From the NCBI GenBank assembly GCA_905147135.1, contig LR990057.1, positions 1,550,001-1,614,000 on the forward strand: a stretch of DNA of 64,000 bases, read 5' to 3'. Of this stretch, positions 63,777 through 64,000 are shown piece by piece. This DNA is from Blastobasis lacticolella. Taxonomy: Eukaryota > Arthropoda > Insecta > Lepidoptera > Blastobasidae. Under the pieces are notes generated by a model. That model made no database searches, was not told the DNA's origin, and saw nothing but the letters and a program-made list of their open reading frames with translations. A program made the translations under genes and the position numbers. Position 1 is the first letter of the stretch; every line of letters starts with the position of its first letter.

Positions 63777-64000
63777 CTATAAAAAGAACCATATCAACCT
63801 AACTACAACGGCTAGAACCAGCATAAAGATAGGTATAGGCACTTTCACTTTGGTATTCTTGACCTCATCCTGACTTAATCCTGACACTTCTCCCTTTTTC
63901 AACGCTGGCACTAACCCTGGCATCTTCGGCTTGTCTATGGGTCTTCCCAACATGGAGAATTTAGTAGCTGATGTAATTTCCACAGTAAGCATCCTGCCCA
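63777..64000 (-). CDS. 3' coding end of an unrecognised gene; C-terminal membrane anchor
   Basis: An open frame enters from the right edge and stops at 63777. It reads TSATKFSMLGRPIDKPKMPG, LVPALKKGEVSGL, then PIPIFMLVLAVVVRLIWFFL at the very C-terminus, a single hydrophobic segment preceded by Lys-rich sequence, typical of a tail-anchored protein. An AATAAA signal lies just downstream (63767-63762). The family is not recognised and the start lies outside the window or at the Met near 63992. Confidence 0.55.
   Translation of the reverse strand, partial: GRMLTVEITSATKFSMLGRPIDKPKMPGLVPALKKGEVSGLSQDEVKNTKVKVPIPIFMLVLAVVVRLIWFFL

Overview
The window looks like nuclear DNA of a lepidopteran (moth or butterfly). 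It is AT-rich, has split genes with GT-AG introns, and carries a dense mixture of tRNA-derived SINEs, short TIR elements (MITEs) and fragments of non-LTR retrotransposons of kinds common in Lepidoptera. No species can be named from the sequence alone. Nothing prokaryotic, no CRISPR array and no rRNA were seen. tRNA-like sequences occur only as SINE heads.

Three host genes are supported. (1) A plus-strand gene at 4028-45667 reads as a complete 12-exon uridine-cytidine kinase-like 1 (UCKL1) gene. All exon phases agree and the conceptual protein is 554 aa, with an N-terminal uridine-kinase domain and a C-terminal uracil-phosphoribosyltransferase-like domain. (2) A minus-strand gene at about 52972-60709 reads as an 8- or 9-exon homologue of class II xylose isomerase. 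It keeps the overall length and fold landmarks but has lost the catalytic His and almost all metal ligands, so it looks like a maintained pseudoenzyme. It converges tail-to-tail with UCKL1. (3) The right edge (63777-64000, minus) holds the 3' coding end of an unrecognised gene for a protein with a C-terminal membrane anchor.

Most of the rest is transposable-element mosaic, much of it inside UCKL1 introns. At 1800-2510 there are remnants of a P-element/THAP9-like transposase. At 6326-7230 lies a 905-bp Mutator-like TIR element with a 9-bp target duplication. At 8977-9713 a dispersed repeat is split by a 484-bp PIF/Harbinger-like MITE. At 10800-15304 there is an apparently intact LINE with both ORFs open, inserted in another TIR element. 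At 34972-41319 a hAT-like element with an 8-bp target duplication contains a degenerate DIRS-like retrotransposon. That DIRS element shows the diagnostic inverted terminal repeats plus an internal complementary region, and it contains a 90-bp minisatellite with a strict 180-bp higher-order alternation. Several recurring families (SINE-A with a tRNA-Gly-like head, SINE-B with another tRNA-like head, dispersed repeat C, a ~250-bp 'GAGCTCGTCTA' MITE, LINE 3' ends) occur many times and nest in one another, in places within about 20-60 bp of UCKL1 exons.

The most unusual observations are the catalytically stripped xylose-isomerase homologue and the nested hAT > DIRS > minisatellite structure. All homology calls come from reading motifs by eye; no database search was run.
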